Source of the DNA: Bradyrhizobium japonicum USDA 6
GTDB lineage: Bacteria > Pseudomonadota > Alphaproteobacteria > Rhizobiales > Xanthobacteraceae
Assembly (NCBI RefSeq): GCF_000284375.1
Contig: NC_017249.1
Location: 5,992,001-6,056,000 of the forward strand
Reading direction: 5' to 3'
Length of the DNA stretch: 64,000 nt
The notes beneath the pieces are model-generated. The model was not told the DNA's origin, made no database searches, and saw only the letters and a list, made by a program, of their open reading frames with translations. Positions 8,421 to 17,033 of the stretch are shown one piece after another (the first letter of the stretch is position 1; each line of letters begins with the position of its first letter). A program made the position numbers and the translations under genes.

Positions 8421-10709
8421 CTATTGCCGCGCCATTTGCGCGTTGCCGACGCCATCGCCGTCGAGCCTCTGGTCGTCATGCATGGTGACGGTGACGCGCA
8501 GCAGCCGCCCCTCGAACGCGAACGGCACCTCGTAATGCGACACGGGGCTGCCACGGTCACGGCCGATGTCGAGGCCGGACCACGAGATCAGCGTGTGGAA
8601 GCCGAGCTGGGTCTGGAGCGACCCCGCCGGCTCGCCGTCGATCAGCAGCGTGTATTCGGTGACGCCGGTGCGCGAACCCTTGGCCGGCGGCTCCTTGCGC
8701 ACGAGGCGCTCGACATGCACCCCGAGCCGCCGCGCGCCTGACGGCACTTTCCGGTCCGACCGCACGATCTGGTGGCTGCCACCGATGTTGAGGTCGTGCA
8801 CGAGATGGCCGTCCCTGACGTAGAGGCTGTAGCCCGACGTCGCATCGCCATGCGAGATCAGCACGCCATCGGCGCCCTGCCCGTCGATCTCGACATGCGC
8901 CTCGATCGTGTAGCTGCGGCTGCGCACATCCGGCGCGACATCGGTCGGCACGTGGCCCATGCCGGCGTGGAAGACGAAATGGTGGCGCGCACCATGGAAG
9001 CGCGCGGCATTCTCGGCGAAACGCGGACCGAAGCGGTCATCGAGCGGCAGCACCTTGTGCTTCTCGGCCTCCGTCCACCACCTCGCGATCATTGCTGCCA
9101 GACGCTCCGGCTGCCTTGCGGCGAGATCGTCGGTCTCGGAGAAATCCTGGTCGAGATGAAACAGCTCCCATTTGTCGTTCTCGAACGGCGTGCCCGACGG
9201 ATGGAAGGCGACCGCCTTCCATCCGTCCTGCCAGAGGCCGCGATGGCCGAACATCTCGAAATATTGCGGCGAGCTCTTTGAGGGCGCGGACGCATTCGTG
9301 ATCGAGCGCGCAAAGCTCTCGCCTTCCAGCGGCATCTGCGGGCAGCCCGCGATCGTGCTGGGCGACTCGATGCCGATCAGCTCGAGCAGCGTCGGCGTGA
9401 GGTCGCAGGCGTGGACGAACTGGTGCCGCAGTTCGCCTTTGCCTGCGATCTTCTTCGGCCAGTTGATGACGAACGGATCGCGGATGCCGCCGCCGTGGGT
9501 GTTCTGCTTGTAGCGCCGCAGCGGCGTGTTCGAGGCCATCGCCCAGCCATGCGGGAAATTGCTGTGGGTGTCGGGCCCGCCGATGTCGTCGATACGGCTG
9601 AGCTTTTCCGCGATCGGCTCCGGCTTGAAGTTGAACGGCCCCATCGCGTTGACGAATCCGAGCGGCCCGCCCTCCTGGCTCGCGCCGTTGTCGGACATCA
9701 CGATGATCACGGTGTTGTCGCGAATGCCGGCCGTTTCCAGGAACGAGACAAGCCGCGCAAGATGCCGATCGGAATGATCTAGCATGCCGGCGAAGGCCGC
9801 CTGCAGGCGGGTGAAGACGCGGCGTTCATCGGCCGAATGCTCCTCCCACGCCTTCACGCCGTCGTTGCGCGCCGGCATCCGCGTTCCCTCAGGCACCAGC
9901 CCCATCGCCTTCTGGCGTGCCAGGCGCCGTTCGCGCTCGACGTCCCAGCCGTGCGCGAATTCGGCGTCGTAGCTCCTGATGATGTCGGCCGGGGCCTGAT
10001 GCGGCGCGTGGCAGGCGCCAAGTGCGACCCAGGTGAGCCAGGGGACGTCAGGACGGTCGGCGACATGGTCGCCGATGAAGCGGATCGACTGGTCGATCAG
10101 GTCCTCGGTCAGATGATAGCCGTCCGCATACGTGCCCGGTGGATCGATATGCGTGTTATCGGAGACGAGTTCCGGCGCGTACTGGTCGGTCTCGGCGTCA
10201 AGGAAGCCGTAAAAGCGATCAAAACCGCGTCCCAGGGGCCAGCCGTCGAACGGGCCGGTGGCTCCGCTTTCGGTCAGCGGCGTGACGTGCCATTTGCCGA
10301 CCATGTAGTTGCGATAGCCATGGATGCGCAGCATCTCGGCCAGCGTCCCCGCCTCACGCGCGATCTTGCCGCGGTAGCCGGGATAGCCGGAATCGAAATT
10401 GGCAAGGCAGCCGACACCGACCGAGTGATGATTGCGTCCTGTCAGCAGCGCGGCGCGCGTCGTCGAGCACATCGCCGTGGTGTGAAATCCTGAGTAGCGC
10501 AGCCCTTCTGCGGCGAGCCGGTCGATGGTCGGCGTCTTGATTGCCGAGCCATAGCAGCCGAAATCGGAGAAGCCGACGTCGTCGAACAGCACGACCAGGA
10601 TGTTCGGCGCCCCCTCGGGCGGCTTCGGCGCGTCCGGCCACCAGGGTTTTGACTCCGCGACCGTCTTGCCGATGGTGCCGCGGAACGGCGTGCCGCTGCC
10701 TGCGCTCAT
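8421..10709 (-). CDS. Arylsulfatase (type I sulfatase)
   Basis: This 762-residue protein should hydrolyse sulfate esters. The start at 10709 is set by a strong GGGAGGAG ribosome site just upstream. It shows NILVVLFDDVGFSDFG with metal-binding acids, the sulfatase signature at CSTTRAALLTGRNHH (Cys81, converted to formylglycine in active enzymes) and GYRNYMVGKWH. The C-terminal 200 residues form a beta-rich extension typical of large arylsulfatases. The signature has Thr where the core motif has Pro or Ala (CxPxR/CxAxR). No signal peptide is visible, so a cytoplasmic location is suggested. It is divergent from a TetR regulator with an AT-rich dyad between them. Confidence 0.9.
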   Translation of the reverse strand: MSAGSGTPFRGTIGKTVAESKPWWPDAPKPPEGAPNILVVLFDDVGFSDFGCYGSAIKTPTIDRLAAEGLRYSGFHTTAMCSTTRAALLTGRNHHSVGVGCLANFDSGYPGYRGKIAREAGTLAEMLRIHGYRNYMVGKWHVTPLTESGATGPFDGWPLGRGFDRFYGFLDAETDQYAPELVSDNTHIDPPGTYADGYHLTEDLIDQSIRFIGDHVADRPDVPWLTWVALGACHAPHQAPADIIRSYDAEFAHGWDVERERRLARQKAMGLVPEGTRMPARNDGVKAWEEHSADERRVFTRLQAAFAGMLDHSDRHLARLVSFLETAGIRDNTVIIVMSDNGASQEGGPLGFVNAMGPFNFKPEPIAEKLSRIDDIGGPDTHSNFPHGWAMASNTPLRRYKQNTHGGGIRDPFVINWPKKIAGKGELRHQFVHACDLTPTLLELIGIESPSTIAGCPQMPLEGESFARSITNASAPSKSSPQYFEMFGHRGLWQDGWKAVAFHPSGTPFENDKWELFHLDQDFSETDDLAARQPERLAAMIARWWTEAEKHKVLPLDDRFGPRFAENAARFHGARHHFVFHAGMGHVPTDVAPDVRSRSYTIEAHVEIDGQGADGVLISHGDATSGYSLYVRDGHLVHDLNIGGSHQIVRSDRKVPSGARRLGVHVERLVRKEPPAKGSRTGVTEYTLLIDGEPAGSLQTQLGFHTLISWSGLDIGRDRGSPVSHYEVPFAFEGRLLRVTVTMHDDQRLDGDGVGNAQMARQ

Positions 10710-10767
10710 CTGCTCCTCCCTGCTGGTTGCCCGGCGGCTGCGGTTGACCCGCGGCTCGGCTATGCAT

Positions 10768-10797
10768 AAATTATAATGAGAATTATGATTATAAATT
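10768..10797. promoter_or_regulatory. AT-rich inverted repeat, probable TetR operator
   Basis: AAATTATAAT (10768-10777) and ATTATAAATT (10788-10797) form arms that match at 9 of 10 positions around a 10-bp centre. The block is strikingly AT-rich in a GC-rich region and sits between the divergent arylsulfatase and TetR genes, so one regulator bound here could control both. This is inferred from position and symmetry only. Confidence 0.5.
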
Positions 10798-10804
10798 GAA
10801 GCAG

Positions 10805-11482
10805 ATGCAAGCGCGGATGCGGCCAAGCTCGGACGAACCCGATTTCAACCTTCCCGGCGTTGCCCCGTCGCGGCAGAAGCGCAGCCGCGAGACGACGCTG
10901 GCGCTGCTGCGCGCCGGCGCCGACATGCTGCGCACGCGCAGCCTTGCCGAGCTGTCGATCGAGGCGCTCTGCACCGAGGTCGGCGCCACCGTCGGCGCCT
11001 TCTACAGCCGCTTCGAGAGCAAAGAGGCCTATTTCAACGCACTGATGGCGCTCGCTGCGCGCGACGGCGAGCAACGGCTCGCCGACATGAGGCGACCGTC
11101 ACCAGATACGGACCTCGACAAGCTCTGCCACATCATCGTCAGCGGCATCATCGCCTGGATGCGCAACCACGAGGGCGTGCTGCGCGCCGCGCTTCAGCAC
11201 GACGACACCCGCCCGGACAAATGGACCCCGTTCAAGGCCCTCGCGAAGGCAACGACTGAACGCGCGACCCCTCTCCTGCTCCCGGCCATGGGCAAGGGCC
11301 GCAAAGCCGCCAAGACCCGCACCATCGCCTTCGGCTTCCAGGTCGTTCTGGGCACGCTGGTGAACGCGATCCTCAACGACCCCGGGCCGCTATCGCTCCG
11401 CGCGAACGAGATGGAGACGCGGCTGGCCGGTTGCCTGCGGCTGTTGCTCCAGGCGGAGATCGATCAGTCGACGCCGAGATAG
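10805..11482 (+). CDS. TetR/AcrR family transcriptional regulator
   Basis: The protein has about 225 residues. The N-terminal HTH spans roughly residues 20-75 and includes SIEALCTEVGATVGAFYSRF, the classic TetR recognition helix with FYSRF and KEAYF. The rest is an all-helical ligand domain. The ATG at 10805 is used; a TTG at 10796 falls inside the AT-rich dyad and another ATG is at 10817. Encoded divergently from the arylsulfatase, it probably represses its own gene and the sulfatase. The ligand is unknown. Its 3' end overlaps the convergent livF gene by 19 bases. Confidence 0.85.
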   Translation: MQARMRPSSDEPDFNLPGVAPSRQKRSRETTLALLRAGADMLRTRSLAELSIEALCTEVGATVGAFYSRFESKEAYFNALMALAARDGEQRLADMRRPSPDTDLDKLCHIIVSGIIAWMRNHEGVLRAALQHDDTRPDKWTPFKALAKATTERATPLLLPAMGKGRKAAKTRTIAFGFQVVLGTLVNAILNDPGPLSLRANEMETRLAGCLRLLLQAEIDQSTPR

Positions 11483-12183
11483 GCCTTCTGCACCTGCGGA
11501 TCCTGTGCGAGCGCCGCGGCCGTGCCGGATAGTACGCTCTTGCCGACCTGGAGCACGGTGGCGAAGTCAGAGACCTCCAGCGCCAGCTCGATCGACTGCT
11601 CGGCAAGCAGGATGGTCAGGCCCTCGCGATGCAGGCGGCCGAAGGTCTCGTACATGGATTCGACCACCGCCGGCGCGAGGCCGAGCGACGGTTCGTCCAG
11701 CATCAACAGCTTCGGATCGCTCATCAGCGCGCGGCCGACCGCGAGCATCTGCCGCTCGCCGCCGGACATGGTGCCGGCGCGCTGGTTGCGGCGCTCCTTC
11801 AGCCGCGGGAAGATCTCGTAGACGCGCTCAAGCAAATTGGCCTGGCGCGACTTGTCGTGCAGCGGCGTCGCGCCGAGCATCAAGTTGTTCTCGACGCTCT
11901 GCTGCACGAACAGCCGCCAGCCTTCCGGCGACAGCGCAAGCCCCTTGCGCACGATCGCAAAGGCTTTTTGGCCGGCGATGTCCTCGCCGCGAAAACTGAT
12001 CGATCCGGAATGCACGGGAATGAGACCCGCGATCGCGTTCAGCGTCGTGGTCTTGCCGCCGCCATTGGAGCCGAGCAGCGCGACGACGCTGCCTTCCGGC
12101 ACCTCCAGCGAGACGTCGGAGACGCCGATGAGGTCGCCATAGCGCACCTCGAGGTGCTCGATCCGAAGGAGCGCACCGCTCAT
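11464..12183 (-). CDS. livF: Branched-chain amino acid/amide ABC transporter ATP-binding protein LivF
   Basis: This 239-residue ATPase of a HAAT-type importer is at full length. It contains Walker A GSNGGGKTTT, the signature TMSGGERQMLAVGRALM, Walker B LLMLDEPSLGLAP and the LivF-typical LLAEQSIELALEVSD with the switch region. It is the last gene of a livK-H-M-G-F operon read on the minus strand and overlaps livG by ATGA. It should work with LivG at the inner membrane to drive uptake of an amino acid, amide or related solute. Confidence 0.93.
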   Translation of the reverse strand: MSGALLRIEHLEVRYGDLIGVSDVSLEVPEGSVVALLGSNGGGKTTTLNAIAGLIPVHSGSISFRGEDIAGQKAFAIVRKGLALSPEGWRLFVQQSVENNLMLGATPLHDKSRQANLLERVYEIFPRLKERRNQRAGTMSGGERQMLAVGRALMSDPKLLMLDEPSLGLAPAVVESMYETFGRLHREGLTILLAEQSIELALEVSDFATVLQVGKSVLSGTAAALAQDPQVQKAYLGVD

Positions 12184-12947
12184 AGGTCCGGCCCGCCCAT
12201 CAGCTCGACCGGCGTATGGCCGGCCGCGGCCTTCGCCGCGCGTTTGCCGAGATAGGCTTCGATCACCGCCGGGTTCGAGGTGACCTCGCGCGGCGAGCCG
12301 CGGGCGATCTCCTTGCCCTGGTGAAACACCATCACGCGGCTCGCCAGCGACATGATCACTTCCATGATGTGCTCGACGATGACGAGCGTGATGCCGGAGC
12401 GGTGGATGTCGCGGACGAGGTCGATCGCGAGCTTCACCTCATGCGCGTTAAGGCCGGCCATGGCCTCGTCCAGCAGCAGCACTTTTGGCTCGGTCGCAAG
12501 GGCCCGCGCGATCTCCAGCCGCTTGCGGCCGGGCGTGCCGAGCGAGCGCGCCGGCGCATCCGCAAGCCTGCTCATGCCGACGCGCTCCAGCACCGCCCGC
12601 GCCCTGGTCTCGGCCTCGTGGCGATGCGAGGTGCGCAGGAAGGCACCGATCATGACGTTCTCGAGCACCGTCATGCCTTCAAAGGTCTGCGGCACCTGGA
12701 AGGTGCGGGCAAGCCCGAGCCCGGCGCGCTGCTCCGGCGCGAAATCGGTGATGTCGGTCCCCTCGAACAGCACGCGGCCCGAGGTGGTCTTGAGATCGCC
12801 GGTGAGGCAATTGAAGAAGGTGGATTTGCCGGCGCCGTTCGGGCCGATGAGGCCGAGAATATCGCCCTGCTCCAGGGTTACGGACGCATCGTCCACCGCC
12901 TTGAAGCTGCCGAACGCCTTCGTGATCCCGCGCGCCTCAAGGAGCAT
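12180..12947 (-). CDS. livG: Branched-chain amino acid/amide ABC transporter ATP-binding protein LivG
   Basis: This 255-residue second ATPase of the importer has Walker A GPNGAGKSTFFN, the family-typical insertion with FQVPQTFEGMTVLENVMIG, and Walker B VLLLDEAMAGLN followed by LVIVEHIMEVIM. The usual LSGGQ is replaced by SLGTPGRKRLEIARAL, where LSxGxQ-like features are weak, as in part of the LivG subfamily. It overlaps livM by 11 bases and livF by four, showing a tightly packed operon. Confidence 0.92.
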   Translation of the reverse strand: MLLEARGITKAFGSFKAVDDASVTLEQGDILGLIGPNGAGKSTFFNCLTGDLKTTSGRVLFEGTDITDFAPEQRAGLGLARTFQVPQTFEGMTVLENVMIGAFLRTSHRHEAETRARAVLERVGMSRLADAPARSLGTPGRKRLEIARALATEPKVLLLDEAMAGLNAHEVKLAIDLVRDIHRSGITLVIVEHIMEVIMSLASRVMVFHQGKEIARGSPREVTSNPAVIEAYLGKRAAKAAAGHTPVELMGGPDL

Positions 12948-13908
12948 GGCCGGCTCCCTTATCCGCGCCGGGCTTGCGTCGTCCCGCGAACAGGCTGAGC
13001 AGGCCGCCGGGCTGGAAGCGCGCGATCAGCACGATGATCGCGCCATAGACTACGAAGGTGAGGCCCGCCCCCTTGCCGCCAAGCCAGCTGTTGGAGATCT
13101 CCTCCAGCGGTACGAGGATCGCGGCTCCCACCAGCGGACCGAACAGCAACCCCGCCCCGCCCAGCGCTGCCATGATCAGGATCTTGACCGAGATCAGGAT
13201 GCCGAGCCCGGACTCGGGATCGACGAAGCCGAACATCATCGCATAGAGCGCGCCGGCAACGCTCGTCAGCGCCGCGCTCAGCATGTAGGCGTAGAGCTTG
13301 GTCCGGCTCGCAGGCGCGCCGAGCGAGCGCGCGGCGCGCTCGGAATCCTTGATCGCGCGCAGATAGAACCCCATGCGGCTGTTGGTCATCCACCAGGTGA
13401 CGAGCAGCGTGATCACGAGGACGACCAGGAAGAGGTAGTAGTACGGCAGCGACGACAGGAACGAGAGATCGAAGATGTTGCGCGGGACCGTTGGACCGGA
13501 GAGACCCACGGCCGCACCCAGCCATTCGGTGTTGGTCACGATCAGCCGCATGGTCTCGGCGACCGCGATGGTCGCCATGCTGAAATAGTGACCGGACAGC
13601 CGCAGCGTCGGCACGCCGATGACCGCGGCCAAGCCCACCGCCAGCACGATACCGCCGGGGATGCCGAACAGCGGCGACAGCCCGAACTTGGCGTAAGACC
13701 CCATCGCGGCATAGGCGCCGCAGCCGAAGAACACGACATGGCCGACCGAGACCTGGCCGGCATAGCCGCCGACGATGTTCCAGGCCGACGCGGCGATGGC
13801 ATAGAGCAGCACCAGTGCGCCCAAGCGCTGCTGGAACGGCGAGGACAGCAGCAACGGATAGGCAATTGCCAGTGCCGCGACGATCGAGAGCCAGATCAAG
13901 CGCCGCAT
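12937..13908 (-). CDS. livM: Branched-chain amino acid/amide ABC transporter permease LivM
   Basis: This 323-residue inner-membrane permease has about ten hydrophobic helices. It contains the family landmark NIVGGYAGQVSVGHVVFFG near residues 45-65 and the ATPase-coupling region MGFYLRAIKDSERAARSLG, followed by FGFVDPESG. It starts 13 bases after livH and overlaps livG. The substrate specificity cannot be determined from the permease. Confidence 0.92.
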   Translation of the reverse strand: MRRLIWLSIVAALAIAYPLLLSSPFQQRLGALVLLYAIAASAWNIVGGYAGQVSVGHVVFFGCGAYAAMGSYAKFGLSPLFGIPGGIVLAVGLAAVIGVPTLRLSGHYFSMATIAVAETMRLIVTNTEWLGAAVGLSGPTVPRNIFDLSFLSSLPYYYLFLVVLVITLLVTWWMTNSRMGFYLRAIKDSERAARSLGAPASRTKLYAYMLSAALTSVAGALYAMMFGFVDPESGLGILISVKILIMAALGGAGLLFGPLVGAAILVPLEEISNSWLGGKGAGLTFVVYGAIIVLIARFQPGGLLSLFAGRRKPGADKGAGHAP

Positions 13909-13921
13909 TGCAGCTTTCTCA

Positions 13922-14784
13922 TCAGAGCTTGCCCATCAGGCCTTGCGGCCGGAACCAGAGGAAGAACAGGAACAGGACATAGACGACGATGTCCTTGTAG
14001 ACCGCACCGATCAGATAGCCGGAGAGCGACTCGATCACGCCGATCAACAGGCCCGCGACGAGCGCGCCTGGCACGCTGCCGAAGCCGCCGAGGGACACCG
14101 TGACGAAGGCGACGATGCCGAGCGTCTCCCCGACCGTCGGCACGATGTAGAAGAAGTTCGCGATCAGCGCGCCGGCAAGGCCGGTGGCGCCGGCGGCGAT
14201 GGCCCAGGCGATCGCCTGCATGGTATCGGGCCTGATGCCCATGAGCTGGGCCGCGGTCTGATCCTCCGCCACCGCCAGCATTTTTGAACCAAGCGATGTG
14301 CGCGTCAGGAGCAGGTGGAGACCGAATGTCACCAGCAGCGCAACGACACCGGCAAGCAGCCGTGAGGCTTCGATGCGCAGGCCCGCAAACGCATAGGTGC
14401 CGCCGACGATATTCGACGGCATCGACAGGAAGTTGGCGCCGAACCACCAGAACACGGAATAGCGCAGCAGCAGCGCGAGCCCAAACGTGCCGAGGATCTG
14501 CGCCAGCATCGGCCCCTTCATGATGTCGCGGATCAGGGCGAAATAGACCACGACCCCGACGGTCGCGAGCACCAGTGTCGCCAGCGGCGCGCCGAGGATG
14601 GGCCCTCCCCCATCAGCGTATAGACGACATAGGCGACGTACATGCCGAGCATGACGAAGTCACCATGCGCGAAATTGACGATGTTCATCATGCCCCACAC
14701 CAGCGTGAGGCCGGAGGAAAACAGGGCGTAGACGGCACCGAGCAGAAGCCCGCCGGCAATCACCTGCACGAGAACAAAGGACAT
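13922..14784 (-). pseudogene. livH: Permease LivH, split by an apparent one-base frameshift
   Basis: The N-terminal 80 residues (from the ATG at 14784) contain LVWGMMNIVNFAHGDFVMLG, the LivH hallmark. The frame then closes after an out-of-frame tail ending WSISP. From about position 14600 a second frame continues as PILGAPLATLVLATVGVVVY to ANFFYIVPTVGETLG and ends FRPQGLMGKL. Joined, they give a normal LivH of about 287 residues. The shift falls at a run of five C's (14607-14611, plus strand); a sixth would restore MGGGPILGAPL. Everything else in the operon is intact, so this is either a sequencing error or a recent inactivating mutation. Confidence 0.85.
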
Positions 14785-14847
14785 GAGCTGCGTTGCTCTG
14801 ATCAGATCATCTTGGGAAAGGCGGGACGCGCGGTCCCGCCGTCAATC

Positions 14848-16101
14848 TCACCAGCCCTTGTAGGGCAGCACCGGCGCCTTCTCGGCATTGGCTTTCGGCC
14901 ACACCGAGACATAGTTTTCGCCATCCTGAAGCTGGATGATGGCGCCGGACGCCAGGACATTCTGGCCCTTGTCGTCGAACTTCACGCCCTTGTAGCCGAT
15001 CATGAGCTGCTCGGGCTTCAGGTCCGTCGCCTTCAGCGCGGCCTGGATCTTGGCCGGGTCAGTCGAGCCGGCGCGGTCGATGGCATCGGCCAGCACGAAG
15101 AAGCCCTGCATCTGCCGGGCGACCGTGTCGTCCATCTCCTCGCCGCTCTTCTTCTTGTACATGTCGGCGATGATGGCGGACGCCGAGCCCGGCGGTCCCA
15201 CGACCCAGGACGAGCGGTTGAAGACGCCTCGCGAGATCTTGCCGACCGCCTTGGTGAAGGACGGATCGGAGTAGCCGGCATCGTCGGCCAGCAGCACGGG
15301 CGGCTTGTAGTCGAGCGACTGCATGGTCTTGGCGAACAGGATCGCATCCGACGTGTAGCTGATCATGATGACCACGTCGGGCTTCTTGTCCTTGAGCTGG
15401 AGCACCTGGCCCTGCAAGTCGGTCGCATTGACGGGATAGGCGACGTCGAGCGCGACCGGCTGGCCCTTTTCCTTGAAGGCGCCGGCGATCGTGTTGGCGA
15501 CCGAGGTGCCGTATTCGGTGTTGTCATGGACTATCGCGACGCTGTCGGTCTTGGCACCCTGCGCTTTGATGTCGGCGAGGAAGTCGACATAGATCTTGGC
15601 GAAATCGGTCGCGATCGGCGTGGTGCGGAAGAACCATTTGAAGCCGCGCTCGGTGAGATTGGCGGCGACCGATTCCGAGTTCAGGAAGGGAACGCCGTAT
15701 TTCTCGGCGATCGCGCTCGAAGTCAGCGTGACACCGGACTGGTAGGAGCCGAACACGGCCGCTACCTTGTCTTCCGTGATCAGGCGCAGCGCCTGGTTCT
15801 GGCCCGTCGCCGGGTTACCCTGGTTGTCGGCGAACACAGCCTCGATCTTGGCGCCGCCGAGGCCGGCAAGGCCGGCGTTCTTCGCCAGCGGCAGATTACC
15901 AAGCTCAGGATGGGCGTTGTTGATGATGTCCATGGCGACTTCGAGCGCCGCCTTGGCGTGCGCACCGATCGAGGCGGTGCCGCCGGACATCGGCATGATG
16001 ACGCCGATCTTGATGACCTTGTCCTGAGCGTGCGCGCCGGAGCCCAGCGCAAGGAACATCGCGGCTGCGCAAAACAGCCCGGTGACGTGTTTGAAATTCA
16101 T
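14848..16101 (-). CDS. Branched-chain amino acid/amide ABC transporter substrate-binding protein (LivK-like)
   Basis: This 417-residue periplasmic protein is the receptor of the importer. The N-terminus MNFKHVTGLFCAAAMFLALG ending GAHAQ is a signal peptide. The mature part starts IKIGVIMPMSGGTASIGAHA, characteristic of the type I periplasmic-binding fold. The ATG at 16101 is preferred over the TTG at 16104; GGGAGG lies 10 bases upstream. It is the first gene of the operon, 63 bases before livH. Similarity to the amide/urea side of this family is possible, but the ligand is not determined. Confidence 0.9.
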   Translation of the reverse strand: MNFKHVTGLFCAAAMFLALGSGAHAQDKVIKIGVIMPMSGGTASIGAHAKAALEVAMDIINNAHPELGNLPLAKNAGLAGLGGAKIEAVFADNQGNPATGQNQALRLITEDKVAAVFGSYQSGVTLTSSAIAEKYGVPFLNSESVAANLTERGFKWFFRTTPIATDFAKIYVDFLADIKAQGAKTDSVAIVHDNTEYGTSVANTIAGAFKEKGQPVALDVAYPVNATDLQGQVLQLKDKKPDVVIMISYTSDAILFAKTMQSLDYKPPVLLADDAGYSDPSFTKAVGKISRGVFNRSSWVVGPPGSASAIIADMYKKKSGEEMDDTVARQMQGFFVLADAIDRAGSTDPAKIQAALKATDLKPEQLMIGYKGVKFDDKGQNVLASGAIIQLQDGENYVSVWPKANAEKAPVLPYKGW

Positions 16102-16465
16102 CAAATCAGACCTCCCAAAGGGTTTCCCCGACCAAGCTATTTTGGAAGCTGCAGGCTAAGCGCCCGCTTCCGTTTATTTGTGCCTGGCCAATCTAGGATG
16201 GCATGCCAGCCGGACACCGGCAAGGTGAAACGGACTTGCGCAATGCTGCAAGGGAGGTAGCGAACACGCCGGCGCCGGCGGCGTTCAAATCCGGCGTCGC
16301 CCGGCGCGAACGCGGTAACCCGAACGGCGGACGTCATTGCGATCTGCAGGGGTGGGTTAACGCTGCGAACGCGCCAAGCGCGGTCCGCTGGCGTAACCCA
16401 ACCCCGTGTGTCTCCGCGAATGCAGAGGCGGTGGAGTGAGGCCCAACCCACCCCGCCAAACGCCG
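16102..16465. other. Intergenic region upstream of the Liv operon
   Basis: About 360 bases without a credible gene. The part next to the binding-protein gene carries the ribosome site and presumably the operon promoter. The distal half holds a GGTGGGTTAA...GTAACCCAAC inverted repeat, annotated separately. Confidence 0.4.
16351..16405. repeat. GGTGGGTTAA-type palindromic intergenic repeat
   Basis: GGTGGGTTAACGC at 16351-16363 and GCGTAACCCAACC at 16391-16403 form imperfect arms around a GC-rich core. GGTGGGTT...AACCCACC units are common intergenic repeats in Bradyrhizobium-type genomes; a further CCCAACCCACCCC lies at about 16442. I cannot count genomic copies from this window. Confidence 0.45.
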
Positions 16466-16828
16466 TCAGCCGACGACGTCGCTCGCCCGCAGCAACGTCG
16501 TGAAGCCGCCATAGATCATGCGCTTGCCGTCGAAGGGCATGTCGGCGCCCTTGAGCCGCTCATCGGCCATCACCTTCTTGTTGACGGCGTCGCGGGTCTC
16601 CCGGTCACGGTAGACGATCCAGGAGAACACCACGACCTCGTCCTCCTTCGCGATCACCGCGCGCGGAAACGAGGTCAACTCGCCATAGGGAACGTCGTCG
16701 CCCATGCACTCGACGTAATCGAGCGCGCCGTGTTCCATCCACACCGCGCAGGCCTTTCGCGCCAGCGCCTTGTAGGCCTCGATCTTGTCCTTCGGCACGG
16801 CCAGCACGAAACCATCGACATAGGGCAT
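16466..16828 (-). CDS. DUF1428 family protein (YbaA-like)
   Basis: This 120-residue protein starts MPYVDGFVLAVPKDKIEAYK, the hallmark opening of DUF1428, a ferredoxin-like (dimeric alpha-beta barrel) fold. GALDYVECMGDDVP and FSWIVYRDRETRDAVN are also family-typical. The start at 16828 is chosen because the family begins at this Met; a longer frame adds 20 non-homologous residues. The role is unknown; members are small cytosolic proteins. It stands alone between the Liv operon and the hydrolase-metacaspase locus. Confidence 0.88.
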   Translation of the reverse strand: MPYVDGFVLAVPKDKIEAYKALARKACAVWMEHGALDYVECMGDDVPYGELTSFPRAVIAKEDEVVVFSWIVYRDRETRDAVNKKVMADERLKGADMPFDGKRMIYGGFTTLLRASDVVG

Positions 16829-17033
16829 CACGGGATCTCCTTTGGGTTGCCTGCCCCAAGGACGAAGCGGCGCACGGCGATCCGACACGTCATCGCGCCC
16901 GCAAGGTGAGGCAAACTGTCGCGAGGATTTCGTGCGCTACTTCACATTTGAAGCTGGCCGCGCCGTGACATCATCCCGAACGTTTGCGCTCGAACATTGG
17001 CTACTTCAGATTGCAGTTGAGAAGGCAGCTTTC

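Noticed and set aside
12352..16260. Long plus-strand frames opposite the Liv operon
   Set aside because: Both large frames lack protein-like composition and lie fully antisense to recognised transporter genes.
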